Shown: positions 8,630 to 16,372 of the stretch, in pieces
How the letters are laid out: each line of letters opens with the position of its first letter
How positions within the stretch are numbered: the stretch's first letter is position 1
DNA from: Bacteroidales bacterium
GTDB taxonomy: Bacteria; Bacteroidota; Bacteroidia; Bacteroidales; PWNQ01
Direction of reading: 5' to 3'
Assembly: GCA_003557725.1 (NCBI GenBank)
Contig: PWNQ01000118.1
Coordinates: 1-32,316 of the forward strand
DNA: 32,316 nucleotides
The notes under the pieces: model-generated
Told to the model about the DNA's origin: nothing
Databases searched by the model: none
Seen by the model: only the letters and a program-made list of their open reading frames with translations
Program-made: the position numbers and the translations under genes

Positions 8630-8896
8630 AATGATCTTTTTTTTGGATTGAGCGCCCAATTTCACACTTGAAAAACAGTGAAAATCAACGGACAGTAAAT
8701 ACTTTTACTAATAACGTATTAAATATAATATATTGGCTATAAGCATTATGATATGATAATAAAACCAATGTATATGAACAGCAAAATTAGCTAAAAAATG
8801 TGAAATGTATGTCCTGATATAATAACCAACAGTTCAACCGGGAGTTGATGGTGGGGAGGTTAAACCATAAATCAAACGGGTAATGGCAGGGGGGGT

Positions 8897-9505
8897 CTAA
8901 ATATCTTCCCTGGAGGGGTCCAGAATGTTATGCAGAAACTCCCTGGCCCGAAAAAGCTGGGCCTTAACCGTTCCCAGGGGAAGATCCAGCTCGCGGCATA
9001 TTTCTTCATAACTGTACTCTTCAAAGTATCGTAACTCAATAAGTTTCTTATAATGCGGCTTTAACTTTTCCACCACTACCCGCATAACTTTGACTTTTTG
9101 TCCCTTGATCAGCTCTTCATCGGGGCCCGGGGTGTTGGTTATTATGGATTGTTCAAGGCTGACACCTTCCTCTTCAGTGGTTACATTAAGAGAGCTGGTA
9201 TTCTGTTTATTCTTTTTTCGTAAAAAGTCAATACAATTGTTGGAAGCAATGCGGAACAGCCAGGTGCTAAAAGCATAGTCGGGAGAATACTGGGCCAGTT
9301 TTTTGAAAGCTTTGGCAAAAGCTTCAATGGTAAGGTCTTCCGCATCAGTAGGGTTGTTGGTCATTTTCAACATCATAAAATACAAGCCATCCCTGTAATT
9401 ATTCATAAGGTGGGCATAAGCAGACTGCTCCTTATGTTTTAAGGCTCTGGCGATAAGGTCAATATCGCGTTTTGCTTTGTGGGTAAGATGTGAATTTATT
9501 TCCAT
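8897..9505 (-). CDS. ECF-type sigma-70 family RNA polymerase sigma factor
   Basis: 202 aa with region 2 ('NNPTDAEDLTIEAFAKAFKKLAQYSPDYAFSTWLFRIASNNCIDFLRKK') and region 4 ('HYKKLIELRYFEEYSYEEICRELDLPLGTVKAQLFRAREFL'). Confidence 0.93.
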   Translation of the reverse strand: MEINSHLTHKAKRDIDLIARALKHKEQSAYAHLMNNYRDGLYFMMLKMTNNPTDAEDLTIEAFAKAFKKLAQYSPDYAFSTWLFRIASNNCIDFLRKKNKQNTSSLNVTTEEEGVSLEQSIITNTPGPDEELIKGQKVKVMRVVVEKLKPHYKKLIELRYFEEYSYEEICRELDLPLGTVKAQLFRAREFLHNILDPSREDI

Positions 9506-10653
9506 TTATCCGGCTTGCGCATCAAGTTTGCAAAGGTAATAAAGAGATAAATAATGGTAAGAAAAATATCTATAATCGGTGATGCCAACCAATAGCCTTT
9601 TTCCTGCAGTACGTTCATGGTCTTTTTTATAATGATAAAAAAGCTGATCAAAAGGATCCCGGCCAGGGCAACGACCCATCCTACGTTAAAGAAACGTACT
9701 AATAAAGCAATTAGTGTGCCCCAAAACAAGAGTTTAGAGGTGTTAAATATTCCCAGCCACCATTTATGGCGTTTTTTGTAGTATGCTCCTGTAGTAAAAT
9801 GACGTCGTTTTTGTCTGAGCCAGCTTGTGGCAGAGCGGGCAGCCCGGGAAATGGTGAATGCTTCTTGGTGGAGGCACACTTCTGTGTTCTTTGGGGTGGC
9901 TACCTGGTTGATAAACAGGTCGTCATCTCCTGATTGCACTTTATAATGGGATGAAAACCCTTTGCGTTGTTCAAATAAAGGTTTGAGGTAAGACAGGTTA
10001 CGCCCCACTCCCATATACGGCATTCCCTTTAACGCAAAAGAGAAGTACTGCATAGCCGTATTAATGGTGTCGTAGCGTTGCAGCAAGTTCACCAGGGAAG
10101 GGGTGCTTTCGTACTTTCCGTATCCCAGAACGATTTCAGTATTATCCTTGTAAGCAGAAGCCATGTGGCGGATCCACTGCCTGCCGGATGGCTTGCAGTC
10201 GGCATCGGTGAGCAACAGATGCTCGTGCCGGGCCGAACGGATGCCCATTGACAGAGGAAACTTCTTCCCCTTGAAAAAATTAAAGTTCTTGTACAAGGTG
10301 ATCACCCGTAAATGAGGGTATTGTGAACGGAAGTCGTCCAGTAACTCTGACGAATCGTCGTCGGAAGCATCATTTACCACGATCACTTCATAGTGAGGGT
10401 ATTCCTGCTCAAGAACCAGGGGAAGGTTTACTTTTAAGTTATGGTATTCGTTTTTTGCCGCAATGATCAATGATACCGGTGGTAGGGAGTGGTCTGCAGT
10501 GCTGACCGCCTGGGGTTTGTGAAAAGCCAAGCGGGAAAAGATCACCCATAAAAACAGCATATTCACTACCCAGCTCAGGGAGTATACAATGAATATAACT
10601 CCCCAAAACCCTTGCAATGAGAAGTCTGTAAATAGATGCTCCAGGTGGTTCAT
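9496..10653 (-). CDS. GT2-family membrane glycosyltransferase
   Basis: 385 aa; N-terminal TM, 'PPVSLIIAAKNEYHNLKVNLPLVLEQEYPHYEVIVVNDASDDDSSELLDDF', 'LLLTDADCKP', 'RQKRRHFTTGAYY' and C-terminal TMs. Confidence 0.9.
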   Translation of the reverse strand: MNHLEHLFTDFSLQGFWGVIFIVYSLSWVVNMLFLWVIFSRLAFHKPQAVSTADHSLPPVSLIIAAKNEYHNLKVNLPLVLEQEYPHYEVIVVNDASDDDSSELLDDFRSQYPHLRVITLYKNFNFFKGKKFPLSMGIRSARHEHLLLTDADCKPSGRQWIRHMASAYKDNTEIVLGYGKYESTPSLVNLLQRYDTINTAMQYFSFALKGMPYMGVGRNLSYLKPLFEQRKGFSSHYKVQSGDDDLFINQVATPKNTEVCLHQEAFTISRAARSATSWLRQKRRHFTTGAYYKKRHKWWLGIFNTSKLLFWGTLIALLVRFFNVGWVVALAGILLISFFIIIKKTMNVLQEKGYWLASPIIDIFLTIIYLFITFANLMRKPDKWK

Positions 10654-10658
10654 AGGTG

Positions 10659-10666
10659 CAAAAATA
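10659..10666 (-). promoter_or_regulatory. -7 box TATTTTTG of the GT2 gene, 5 nt from the ATG
   Basis: Plus-strand CAAAAATA; matches TAnnTTTG. Confidence 0.5.
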
Positions 10667-10755
10667 ATAGTAAAGGCGCTAAAAATGGCAGGTTCAGGGA
10701 AAACTTATAAACAATTTCCTGTGGATGGGTCTGTGATTATATTCTTTGTAATGCG

Positions 10756-10763
10756 TACTTTTG
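10756..10763 (+). promoter_or_regulatory. -7 box TACTTTTG upstream of tgt
   Basis: Matches TAnnTTTG, 19 nt upstream of the ATG. Confidence 0.45.
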
Positions 10764-10782
10764 TGGCATAAAAGTGTAGTTT

Positions 10783-11913
10783 ATGGTTTTTAATATAACG
10801 GCAAAAGACCGGGACAGTGATGCTCGCACAGGGGTTTTGCATACGGATCATGGGATTATTGATACTCCGGTCTTTATGCCAGTAGGCACGGCCGGGGCGG
10901 TGAAGGCGGTTCATATGCGTGATCTCCGTGAGGATGTAGATGCTCCGGTGATATTGGGCAATACGTATCATTTATACTTGCGGCCGGGGCTTGACATCAT
11001 AGAAAAGAGCGGTGGCTTGCATGGGTTTAACGGCTGGGACCGGCCCTTGCTTACCGATAGTGGTGGGTATCAGGTTCATTCTTTGTCTGAAATACGAAAG
11101 ATCCGTGAGGAAGGGGTAGAGTTCAGGTCGCATATTGACGGCTCCAGGCATTTTTACAGCCCGGAATATGTTATGGATATCCAGCGTATTATCGGGGCGG
11201 ACTTGGTAATGGCTTTTGATGAGTGTACTCCCTGGCCCTGCGATTATTCCTATGCCCGTGACTCCATGCAGCGTACTCACCGGTGGTTGGATCGGAGTTT
11301 GAAGCAATTTGATAGCAGCAGTCCTCATTATGGATATGAACAGACCGTTTTTCCCATTGTTCAGGGGAGCGTTTATAAAGACCTGCGCCGGGAATCTGCC
11401 CAATATATTGCTTCGCACAACAGGGCAGGGAATGCTATTGGCGGACTGTCTGTGGGGGAGCCGCCGGAGATAATGTATGAAATGACCCATGAAGTTTGCT
11501 CCATACTCCCTCAGGATAAACCCAGATACCTGATGGGAGTGGGAACACCTGCCAATATTCTGGAGTGTGTGGCCCTGGGCGTGTATATGTTCGACTGTGT
11601 GTTACCCACTCGAAACGGACGAAATGGTATGCTGTTTACCAGGGATGGGATTATCAATATAAAAAATAAAAAATGGGAAAAGGACCTATCGCCCATTGAC
11701 TCAAAGGGGCAATCCTTTGTGGATCAACAGTATTCCAAAGCCTACCTTAGGCACCTGTTCGCTGCTAAAGAGGGACTGGGACCTATGATCGCCAGCCTGC
11801 ACAACCTGGCATTCTACCTGGAACTGGTGAGAGAGGCGCAAAAGCAGATTAAAAACCAGTCGTTTGCACAGTGGAAACGTAATGTAACGCCCCGGCTGGA
11901 AAACCGGATATAG
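10783..11913 (+). CDS. tgt: tRNA-guanine transglycosylase
   Basis: 376 aa; 'GIIDTPVFMPVGTAGAVKAV', 'LGNTYHLYLRPG', 'LTDSGGYQVHSL', 'YLMGVGTPANILECVALGVYMFDCVLPTRNGRNG'. Confidence 0.97.
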   Translation: MVFNITAKDRDSDARTGVLHTDHGIIDTPVFMPVGTAGAVKAVHMRDLREDVDAPVILGNTYHLYLRPGLDIIEKSGGLHGFNGWDRPLLTDSGGYQVHSLSEIRKIREEGVEFRSHIDGSRHFYSPEYVMDIQRIIGADLVMAFDECTPWPCDYSYARDSMQRTHRWLDRSLKQFDSSSPHYGYEQTVFPIVQGSVYKDLRRESAQYIASHNRAGNAIGGLSVGEPPEIMYEMTHEVCSILPQDKPRYLMGVGTPANILECVALGVYMFDCVLPTRNGRNGMLFTRDGIINIKNKKWEKDLSPIDSKGQSFVDQQYSKAYLRHLFAAKEGLGPMIASLHNLAFYLELVREAQKQIKNQSFAQWKRNVTPRLENRI

Positions 11914-12060
11914 TGAACAACACAACAGAAATGACTTCGTTGAATAATAGCAGTAAAATGAATTATACGCCCAGACCAGGCCTTTTTTCCGGCATGCTGT
12001 GCGAATACTTATCAGTTATTGGCTGCGGACGGAACGAAAGCGCTTAATATGCAATAATAT

Positions 12061-13137
12061 ATGAGAAGGATCGACTGGTATATCATAAAAAAGTTTTTAA
12101 GTACTTTTTTTCTGGCCATTACGCTGATCATACTTATTGTGGTGATCTTTGATGTATCGGAAAGGATTGATGACTTTATCCAGGAGAAGGCACCCCTGGA
12201 TGCCATTCTCTTTGATTATTATCTTAACTTTATTCCCCACTTTGTTAATTTGTTCAGCCCTTTGTTTACCTTTATTGCCGTGGTATTTTTTACCAGCAAG
12301 CTGGCTTCCAATACGGAGCTTATCGCTATGTTGTCCAGCAGCATATCTTTTCGCCGCATTCTGGTGCCCTATTTGTTGGCTGCCACATTGTTGTCGGGGA
12401 TGACTTTTTACCTGGCCAACTTTTTGATCCCTCCGGCCAATGAAAGGCGACTGGCTTTTGAGCTGGAATATATCCATGGATCGGGTCAGACCCGTGAGCG
12501 AAACATCCACCTGCAAACATCAGAGAATGACTTTGTATATGTTCAGCGGTTTGACCGAAAGAACAATACCGGATTTCGTTTTACCCATGAGCAATTTGAG
12601 GGCCGGGAGTTGGTATATAAGCTTAGCAGTGAGCATATCCGATGGGATACTACCAATAATCACTGGGTGTTGGAAAATTTCTCTCGGCGATTTTTTCATG
12701 AGAACGGACAGCGCCTGATCCATGGGGACACCATGGACACTACTATGATCCTCAAGCCGGATGACTTTACTCATCAGGTGAAGCGTGTGGAGGTGTTGGA
12801 TTATTTTGAACTCCGGGAGTTTATTCGTGAAGAGGAGATTAAAGGGTCAGGGAATATTTCCATCTACAAAGTGGAAAAGCATCGTCGCATGGCAGCTCCC
12901 TTTGCCACCATTGTGCTGACACTGATTGGCTTTTCTTTGTCTTCCCGGAGGGTTCGCGGGGGCACCGGCATGCATTTGGCTGCCGGGATTACCATTAGTT
13001 TTGCTTTTATCCTGTTTATGCAGATCTCCACCACTTTTGCCATAAAGGCTTCTCTTGAGCCCTGGATAGCCGTTTGGTTGCCTAATTTTGTTTTTACTAT
13101 TATTGGGTTGCTGCTTATGCGCTACGCTCCTAAGTGA
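12061..13137 (+). CDS. LptF/LptG (YjgP/YjgQ) family LPS-export permease
   Basis: 358 aa; 'MRRIDWYIIKKFLSTFFLAITLIILIVVIFDVSERIDDFI', six TM pattern; directly downstream of tgt. Confidence 0.9.
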   Translation: MRRIDWYIIKKFLSTFFLAITLIILIVVIFDVSERIDDFIQEKAPLDAILFDYYLNFIPHFVNLFSPLFTFIAVVFFTSKLASNTELIAMLSSSISFRRILVPYLLAATLLSGMTFYLANFLIPPANERRLAFELEYIHGSGQTRERNIHLQTSENDFVYVQRFDRKNNTGFRFTHEQFEGRELVYKLSSEHIRWDTTNNHWVLENFSRRFFHENGQRLIHGDTMDTTMILKPDDFTHQVKRVEVLDYFELREFIREEEIKGSGNISIYKVEKHRRMAAPFATIVLTLIGFSLSSRRVRGGTGMHLAAGITISFAFILFMQISTTFAIKASLEPWIAVWLPNFVFTIIGLLLMRYAPK

Positions 13138-13947
13138 TCACAGTTGCCCCTGCCAGGTTTGGTATCCCGGAAACCACTTACTCATATGGGGCTTTTCCCT
13201 GAACAACCCGTACACAGCTGAACCGCTCCCGGTCAGGGAAGCGTAAACAGCGTTCAGATGGTAAAGGTCTTCTTTTATAGTAGCTATTTCCGGATATTTT
13301 GGAAACAGGTGCATTTCAAACTGGTTGCCAATGGTGTTGCGCCAGTGGTCCGGGTCGCTTCCGGGTAGCTCCCAGCGTGAGGGTGCCGGGGAGGGAACAA
13401 CATTATGGTAGGCCTCTGCTGTGGAAATATGAACCGGTGGCTTTACTATTCCCAGAAATAATCCACTAAGATCCACATGGGTTTGCGATAACAGTTCGCC
13501 GCGCCCCGCCGCAAAGTGGGCCTTGCCATCAATAAAAAACGGACAATCGCTGCCCAGCTTTGTTGCAATGGAGGCCATGCGACGGGTCTTCAAGCCCAGA
13601 TCAAACAGCCGGTTAAGCAAAACAATGGTGTGGGCAGCATCCGAGGAGCCACCACCCAGGCCTGCACCCATGGGGATACGTTTGTGTAAATGAATATGGG
13701 CCGGCGGCAGGTTAAACAGGCCCTGCATCAGCCGCCAGGCCTTTACCACCAGGTTGTCACCCTCCGCAACTTCCGGGGCCTGGCCGGTTTGACGAAAAGA
13801 GAAAACACCATCCGGGGAAGGAACGGCTTCCAGGAGATCATTCCACGGAACCGGCCACATAATGGTCTCTATATTATGATAACCATCCGTGCGCTTGCCG
13901 GTTATATACAAACCCAGGTTTATCTTGGCGTGGGGAAAGACGAGCAT
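13138..13947 (-). CDS. ispE: 4-diphosphocytidyl-2-C-methyl-D-erythritol kinase
   Basis: 269 aa GHMP kinase; 'AKINLGLYITGKRTDGYHNIETIM', 'IPMGAGLGGGSSDAAHTIVLLN', 'ASLTGSGSAVYGLF'. Confidence 0.95.
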   Translation of the reverse strand: MLVFPHAKINLGLYITGKRTDGYHNIETIMWPVPWNDLLEAVPSPDGVFSFRQTGQAPEVAEGDNLVVKAWRLMQGLFNLPPAHIHLHKRIPMGAGLGGGSSDAAHTIVLLNRLFDLGLKTRRMASIATKLGSDCPFFIDGKAHFAAGRGELLSQTHVDLSGLFLGIVKPPVHISTAEAYHNVVPSPAPSRWELPGSDPDHWRNTIGNQFEMHLFPKYPEIATIKEDLYHLNAVYASLTGSGSAVYGLFREKPHMSKWFPGYQTWQGQL

Positions 13948-13989
13948 AAAATCAGGTTTAGAGATTTAAAAATGAATAGGCTGTCATGG

Positions 13990-15111
13990 TTATAATGCAG
14001 CATGCGTTACAATGCGCTTTAGTCCGTCGGCCAGCTCTTCCTTTTCCCGTGCAATATTGATGCGGATATAGTTTTTATAGGCTTTCCCAAAGTGCTCTCC
14101 GGGGATCACTGCCGTTTTTTCCTGCTTGTAAAGGTGTTTTGCAAACTGTATGCCGCAGGGGATGTGCCCGGGTAAAGCCGCCCATAAGAAATAGCCGCCG
14201 TGGGCTTCGGGTATTTGAAAGCCTGCTTCCCCGAGCATGGCGCTGCCGTCCTGGAAATTCTTTTTTATCCGGGTCCGGACTTCTTCCACATAGGTGTCTT
14301 TCTGGCTGCTGGTATCCATAAACCCGGCCAGGCTTTCTTGTAATATGGACGGGGAGCACAGACCAGTGTAATCATGGATATCACTGATACGGGGAAATAC
14401 GGAAGGATGGCAAAAAAAGTATCCCGTGCGCCAGCCGGTAACGGAGTATAGCTTGGAAAAAGAGTTTATGTAGTACACCTGATCATGAAACAGATGAAAG
14501 GGATAATATGGAGGGCTGTTAAAATAGATCTGATCATATACTGCATCAATAAGCAACTTGCAATTATATTCCCGGGATAGGTCCAGCAGTTTGTCAAATG
14601 ATACCTGATCCAGAGTGTTACCGTAAGGGTTTCCCGGGCTGTTTATGAAAAATACCTGGGGTTGATGTTTCTTAAAAAAGCTTTCCAGAGCCATGGGTAA
14701 CTGTCCCTGGCGGTTATCCATCTCTAAAGTAAAAAATGAATCCCCGTAAAGGCGGGGCAGGTGCATATATGACTCATAAACCGGTGTAAAGGCTGCTGTG
14801 GTCAGGGGAGCACTTCCGGAATGAAAGGACATATATAGCAAGTGAATGGCTTCCGTTGCACCGTTGGTGATCATCAGGGAATACCGGTCGCGGGGAAGCT
14901 TATCCTCATACATCTGAAAAATGTGCTCCCGCAGACGGTGGTTGCCCAGGCCAGGAGCATACTGATGAACAGGCTTGTTGGCGTACTCCTTTAAGGTGTC
15001 CAGCAAATCCGGGGGAGGCGCAAACCCGGGAATGCCCTGTGCCAGATTTATACCACCATGCTGCTTTACCAAGTTGGAAAAATAAGATATCCAGGATTGT
15101 TGTACGGCCAT
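13990..15111 (-). CDS. PLP-dependent class I/II aminotransferase (methionine-aminotransferase-like)
   Basis: 'GGINLAQGIPGFAPPPDLLDTLKEYA', 'HQYAPGLGNHRLREHI', 'NSPGNPYGN', 'YINSFSKLYSVTGWRTGYF'. Probable start is the ATG at 15111; the listed start at 15129 is a TTG codon inside the promoter. Confidence 0.9.
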   Translation of the reverse strand: MAVQQSWISYFSNLVKQHGGINLAQGIPGFAPPPDLLDTLKEYANKPVHQYAPGLGNHRLREHIFQMYEDKLPRDRYSLMITNGATEAIHLLYMSFHSGSAPLTTAAFTPVYESYMHLPRLYGDSFFTLEMDNRQGQLPMALESFFKKHQPQVFFINSPGNPYGNTLDQVSFDKLLDLSREYNCKLLIDAVYDQIYFNSPPYYPFHLFHDQVYYINSFSKLYSVTGWRTGYFFCHPSVFPRISDIHDYTGLCSPSILQESLAGFMDTSSQKDTYVEEVRTRIKKNFQDGSAMLGEAGFQIPEAHGGYFLWAALPGHIPCGIQFAKHLYKQEKTAVIPGEHFGKAYKNYIRINIAREKEELADGLKRIVTHAAL

Positions 15112-15199
15112 AATTCTTTTTTGCTGCAAAAATAACAGAGTTGACGGTAACCGAAAGGAAAATTGTGCCAGGGAACACAGGATTGTGCCGGGGGAAAAC

Positions 15200-15895
15200 T
15201 TACTTTAACCCTTTTACTTTGGGCTTCCCCGCCACAAAGTCCTTGAGGTAAAAGGGTACAAACCAGGCGGTGTTCTCAAATGCTTTTGTAAAGTATTTTT
15301 TTTGGGCCAGGGGGTTCATAAATGCTGCCGATGGGGTGCCTTTTTCCAGCATGGTAATATTTTTTCTTCCGGAAAACAGGGTTTGGCATTTTTCTGCTCC
15401 GCAGCCAAAGTAGTACACGTGCTGGTTTGTTGTATATTTATCCAGAGATGTTTTTTCCATGATCTGTGCGCTCACCGGCTCCAGTATTTCACCACTGGCA
15501 TTACAGGCCGTGGTATATACTTCCATGCGGCGGGCATCGATCATGGGAATATACACTCCCCGGGGGTCATGGTGATGGTGGATGGCACTTAGGGCCATGG
15601 CCTGAAGGGTGCTTACTGATAACAGGGGGATGGATAGTGCCAGGCATATGCCTTTTGCTGCTGAGACCCCTATGCGCAATCCGGTATATGAGCCGGGGCC
15701 CTGGCTTACTGCTACGGCGTCCAGTTGCTGAAACTCTGACTGACCCTCCTGTAAAACCTCTCGAATAAAGGGGTGAAGCACACGGGCATGTTCCAGAGTG
15801 TCCACCTCATGACGGGTAGCTAAGGGCTGACCGCCACGGCATAAAGCTACCGAACAAACACGCGTGGAAGTTTCTATATTTAATATTAATGCCAT
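15200..15895 (-). CDS. tsaB: tRNA t6A biosynthesis protein TsaB
   Basis: 'MALILNIETSTRVCSVALCRGGQPLATR', 'VSQGPGSYTGLRIGVSAAKGICLALSIPLLSVSTLQAMA'. The listed ORF start at 15955 lies in the promoter box; the real start is probably 15895. Confidence 0.93.
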   Translation of the reverse strand: MALILNIETSTRVCSVALCRGGQPLATRHEVDTLEHARVLHPFIREVLQEGQSEFQQLDAVAVSQGPGSYTGLRIGVSAAKGICLALSIPLLSVSTLQAMALSAIHHHHDPRGVYIPMIDARRMEVYTTACNASGEILEPVSAQIMEKTSLDKYTTNQHVYYFGCGAEKCQTLFSGRKNITMLEKGTPSAAFMNPLAQKKYFTKAFENTAWFVPFYLKDFVAGKPKVKGLK

Positions 15896-15944
15896 ATGAT
15901 ATGGTATAAACGCTCCCTCTAAGTAACAAGACATTTGAGGTGTG

Positions 15945-15952
15945 CAAAAATA
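15945..15952 (-). promoter_or_regulatory. -7 box TATTTTTG of tsaB with TTG (-33) 19 nt upstream
   Basis: Plus-strand CAAAAATA at 15945-15952 and CAA at 15972-15974. Confidence 0.5.
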
Positions 15953-15979
15953 CATGATTGGACTTAATAAACAAATATG

Positions 15980-16047
15980 AGTCCAATCTAAAAAGGTTAC
16001 TTTTGATTTTTAGCGGATATGAAAAATGTGTGTTTTTAGACCGGACT
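15980..16047. repeat. MITE-like inverted-repeat element, copy B (68 bp) flanked by 8-bp direct repeat CAAATATG
   Basis: AGTCCAATCTAAAAA ... TTTTTAGACCGGACT (13/15 inverted repeats), flanked by CAAATATG at 15972-15979 and 16048-16055. Confidence 0.65.
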
Positions 16048-16118
16048 CAAATATGCCACGGTATTGGTCTTTTTTATATTTTCGGCATGTGAAAAAGCGT
16101 TGGTGAGCCAACCATGTG

Positions 16119-16158
16119 CGGTGGCCCTCCCCTTTAGGGGCCGGGGGCGCGCGCGGGG
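16119..16158 (+). repeat. Dispersed GC-rich repeat module (CGGTGGCCC.TCCCCTTTAGGGG.GGGGCGCGCGCGGG), copy 1
   Basis: Same ordered words recur at 32219-32266. Confidence 0.65.
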
Positions 16159-16201
16159 AAATGATGCGAGGAGGCGAAGAAATAATAATGTCACCCCTTC
16201 G

Positions 16202-16243
16202 GGGCATAGGGCATAGGGCATAGGGCATGGGGCATGGGGCATG
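16202..16243 (+). repeat. Tandem 7-bp repeat (GGGCATA)x3 (GGGCATG)x3
   Basis: Six consecutive heptamers read directly, followed by a TTTGGG-rich tail. Confidence 0.9.
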
Positions 16244-16306
16244 GGGGTTTGGGTTTGGTGTGTGGCGCGGAGCGTTTGGGTGTGATGCGTGGGGTGTGAG
16301 GAGTAG

Positions 16307-16364
16307 CATATTATTCGTGCATTCGTGGCAACAAACACCAAACAAGGAACAACGAACAAAAATT
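16307..16364 (-). repeat. Dispersed repeat modules (TTGCCACGAATGCACGAATAATATG and AATTTTTGTTCGTTGTTC), copy 1
   Basis: The 25-bp word is an exact reverse complement of 32125-32149; the second module is near-identical to 32167-32183. Confidence 0.8.
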
Positions 16365-16372
16365 ATAAACAT

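Noticed and set aside
8888-8895. Short G-run after the sigma-factor stop
   Set aside because: Intergenic, only ~7 G, no coding consequence.
8630-8896. AT-rich gap between hutU and the sigma factor, considered as ncRNA or riboswitch
   Set aside because: No convincing conserved structure or promoter box seen by eye.
10972-11490. 172 aa antisense ORF inside tgt
   Set aside because: Fully antisense to a highly conserved gene; no start context or recognisable motif.
12097-12516. 139 aa antisense ORF inside the LptF/G-type gene
   Set aside because: Shadow ORF of a conserved membrane-protein gene.
16010-16372. Two overlapping minus-strand ORFs (120 and 107 aa; 'PHAPCPMPYALCPMP')
   Set aside because: Translation of the GGGCATA tandem array and dispersed GC-rich repeats; low-complexity, no plausible domain.
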